Below are positions 63,301 to 64,000 of a stretch of DNA of 64,000 nt, in pieces. The DNA lies in contig JANQRK010000029.1 in assembly GCA_028284585.1 (NCBI GenBank), positions 62,001 through 126,000 of the forward strand. The letters are read 5' to 3'. The notes beneath the pieces were generated by a model, which saw nothing but the letters and a program-made list of their open reading frames with translations, was not told the origin of the DNA and ran no database searches. The position numbers were made by a program, and so were the translations under genes. Source of the DNA: Chromatiales bacterium (GTDB taxonomy: Bacteria > Pseudomonadota > Gammaproteobacteria > Chromatiales > Chromatiaceae). Each line of letters begins with the position of its first letter. Within the stretch, counting starts at the first letter, position 1.

Positions 63301-64000
63301 ATGCCGAAGATACCAGGCTTGTTGCTCGCACTGTTTCTGACCACGCCGCTATCGGCACTCGAGAACCAATTACGTGACCACCCTTCGCCCTACTTGGCCA
63401 TGCATGGTGGCGATCCCGTCGCGTGGCAGGATTGGGGGACCGCAGCACTCGAATTGGCGCGTCGAGAAGACAAGCTGCTGCTAGTTTCGAGCGGTTACTT
63501 CGCCTGTCACTGGTGCCACGTCATGCAGCGTGAGAGCTATCGGAACGCCGCGATTGCCGCCTTGCTTAATAGGCACTTCGTCCCAGTGAAAATAGATCGC
63601 GAGTTGCATAGCGCGTTGGATACCTTGCTGATCGAGCATGTGCAGCAGACCCAAGGGCAGGCCGGCTGGCCACTCAATGTGTTTCTGACCCCCGAGGGCT
63701 ATCCGTTGCTAGGGACTACCTATCAGCCGCCGCAAGATTTTCTGCGATTGCTCGGGCGCGTGCAAGAGAACTGGCGCCAAGACCCTGAGCGTATGCGCGA
63801 TCTAGCAAGAGGTGTCTCGCTTCAAATGAGGCAAGATGTGGTGCCCAGGCAAGCGTCGACTGCACGCTCGAGCGGCGTCTTGCATGAAGCTTTGCTGGAG
63901 CGGGCTATGGTCTTGGCAGATCCTGTAGCGGGCGGATTCGGTGAGCAAAGCAAGTTCCCAATGGCGCCGCAGTTGTTGGCCTTGCTCGAGTTGCAGGAGA
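63301..64000 (+). CDS. Exported DUF255 (thioredoxin-domain, YyaL/Spermatogenesis-associated 20-like) protein, N-terminal part
   Basis: The frame is open from ATG 63301 to the window edge (233 codons). It starts with a signal peptide-like MPKIPGLLLALFLTTPLSA, then ENQLRDHPSPYLAMHGGDPVAWQDWG and the thioredoxin-like site YFACHWCHVMQRESY (CxxC), AIAALLNRHFVPVKIDRE and GQAGWPLNVFLTPEGYPLLGTTY. This is the N-terminal domain of the DUF255 family; the rest (an alpha/alpha barrel of about 450 residues) would be beyond the edge. Function is unknown. A signal peptide is unusual for the family, which is often cytoplasmic. It lies 18 bases after tatC. Confidence 0.88.
   Translation, partial: MPKIPGLLLALFLTTPLSALENQLRDHPSPYLAMHGGDPVAWQDWGTAALELARREDKLLLVSSGYFACHWCHVMQRESYRNAAIAALLNRHFVPVKIDRELHSALDTLLIEHVQQTQGQAGWPLNVFLTPEGYPLLGTTYQPPQDFLRLLGRVQENWRQDPERMRDLARGVSLQMRQDVVPRQASTARSSGVLHEALLERAMVLADPVAGGFGEQSKFPMAPQLLALLELQE

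Overview
The window is chromosomal DNA from a moderately GC-rich gammaproteobacterium. Almost all of it is densely packed core genes. Long stretches follow the gene order I know from Pseudomonas: radC/coaBC/dut/algC/argB then pyrE/crc; yggT/proC/yggS/pilT/pilU; pyrB-pyrC'/pyrR/ruvX/algH/tonB/gshB facing pilGHIJ-chpA-chpC. A tkt-gap-pgk-pyk-fba cluster whose aldolase looks like the Calvin-cycle subtype makes an autotroph or mixotroph of a Chromatiales-like lineage plausible. That is an inference, because no RuBisCO gene lies in the window.

Layout. 1-171 radC (partial, minus). 304-6025 coaBC-dut-algC-argB-slmA (plus). 6358-8178 a DUF4124 coiled-coil protein diverging from a TauE/SafE permease. 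8233-11764 pyrE diverging from xthA-ampG-sulfite-exporter-like genes. 11821-14002 yggS-proC-yggT (minus). 14139-16369 pilT-pilU (plus). 16412-23042 gshB-tonB-algH-ruvX-pyrR-pyrB-pyrC'-pyrK (minus). 23627-33306 pilG-pilH-pilI-pilJ-chpA-chpC (plus), the type IV pilus chemosensory system. 33327-36527 SAH riboswitch-ahcY-metF-rsmE (minus). 36792-39763 DUF2189 membrane protein, metK and a thioredoxin-fold protein. 40068-47071 the carbon-metabolism cluster, closed by a clear terminator. 47143-50487 universal stress protein, CPCC zinc protein, srkA, purC. 50883-54607 Sel1 protein, typA, pip. 54655-57843 DUF1631-PilZ (minus) and dtd. 57938-63282 hisB-hisH-hisA-hisF-hisE-tatA-tatB-tatC. 63301-64000 start of an exported DUF255 protein.

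How the genes work together. There are three main functional blocks: twitching motility (pilTU retraction motors plus the Pil-Chp signalling array, with the tonB paralogue beside them); pyrimidine synthesis, with a catalytically dead dihydroorotase that probably scaffolds PyrB; and the activated-methyl cycle (metK, ahcY, metF) with ahcY under an S-adenosylhomocysteine riboswitch.

The least expected non-coding content is a set of short transposon-like elements of about 215-270 bp (37577-37852, 53340-53607 and a decayed one at 58525-58748). They have long terminal inverted repeats, and each begins exactly at a CTAG or CTAA that also forms the stop codon of the upstream gene. A structured leader before tkt (39900-40067) with competing pairings next to the ribosome binding site is a candidate undescribed cis-regulatory RNA. 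I see no tRNA, rRNA, CRISPR array, phage or intact insertion sequence.
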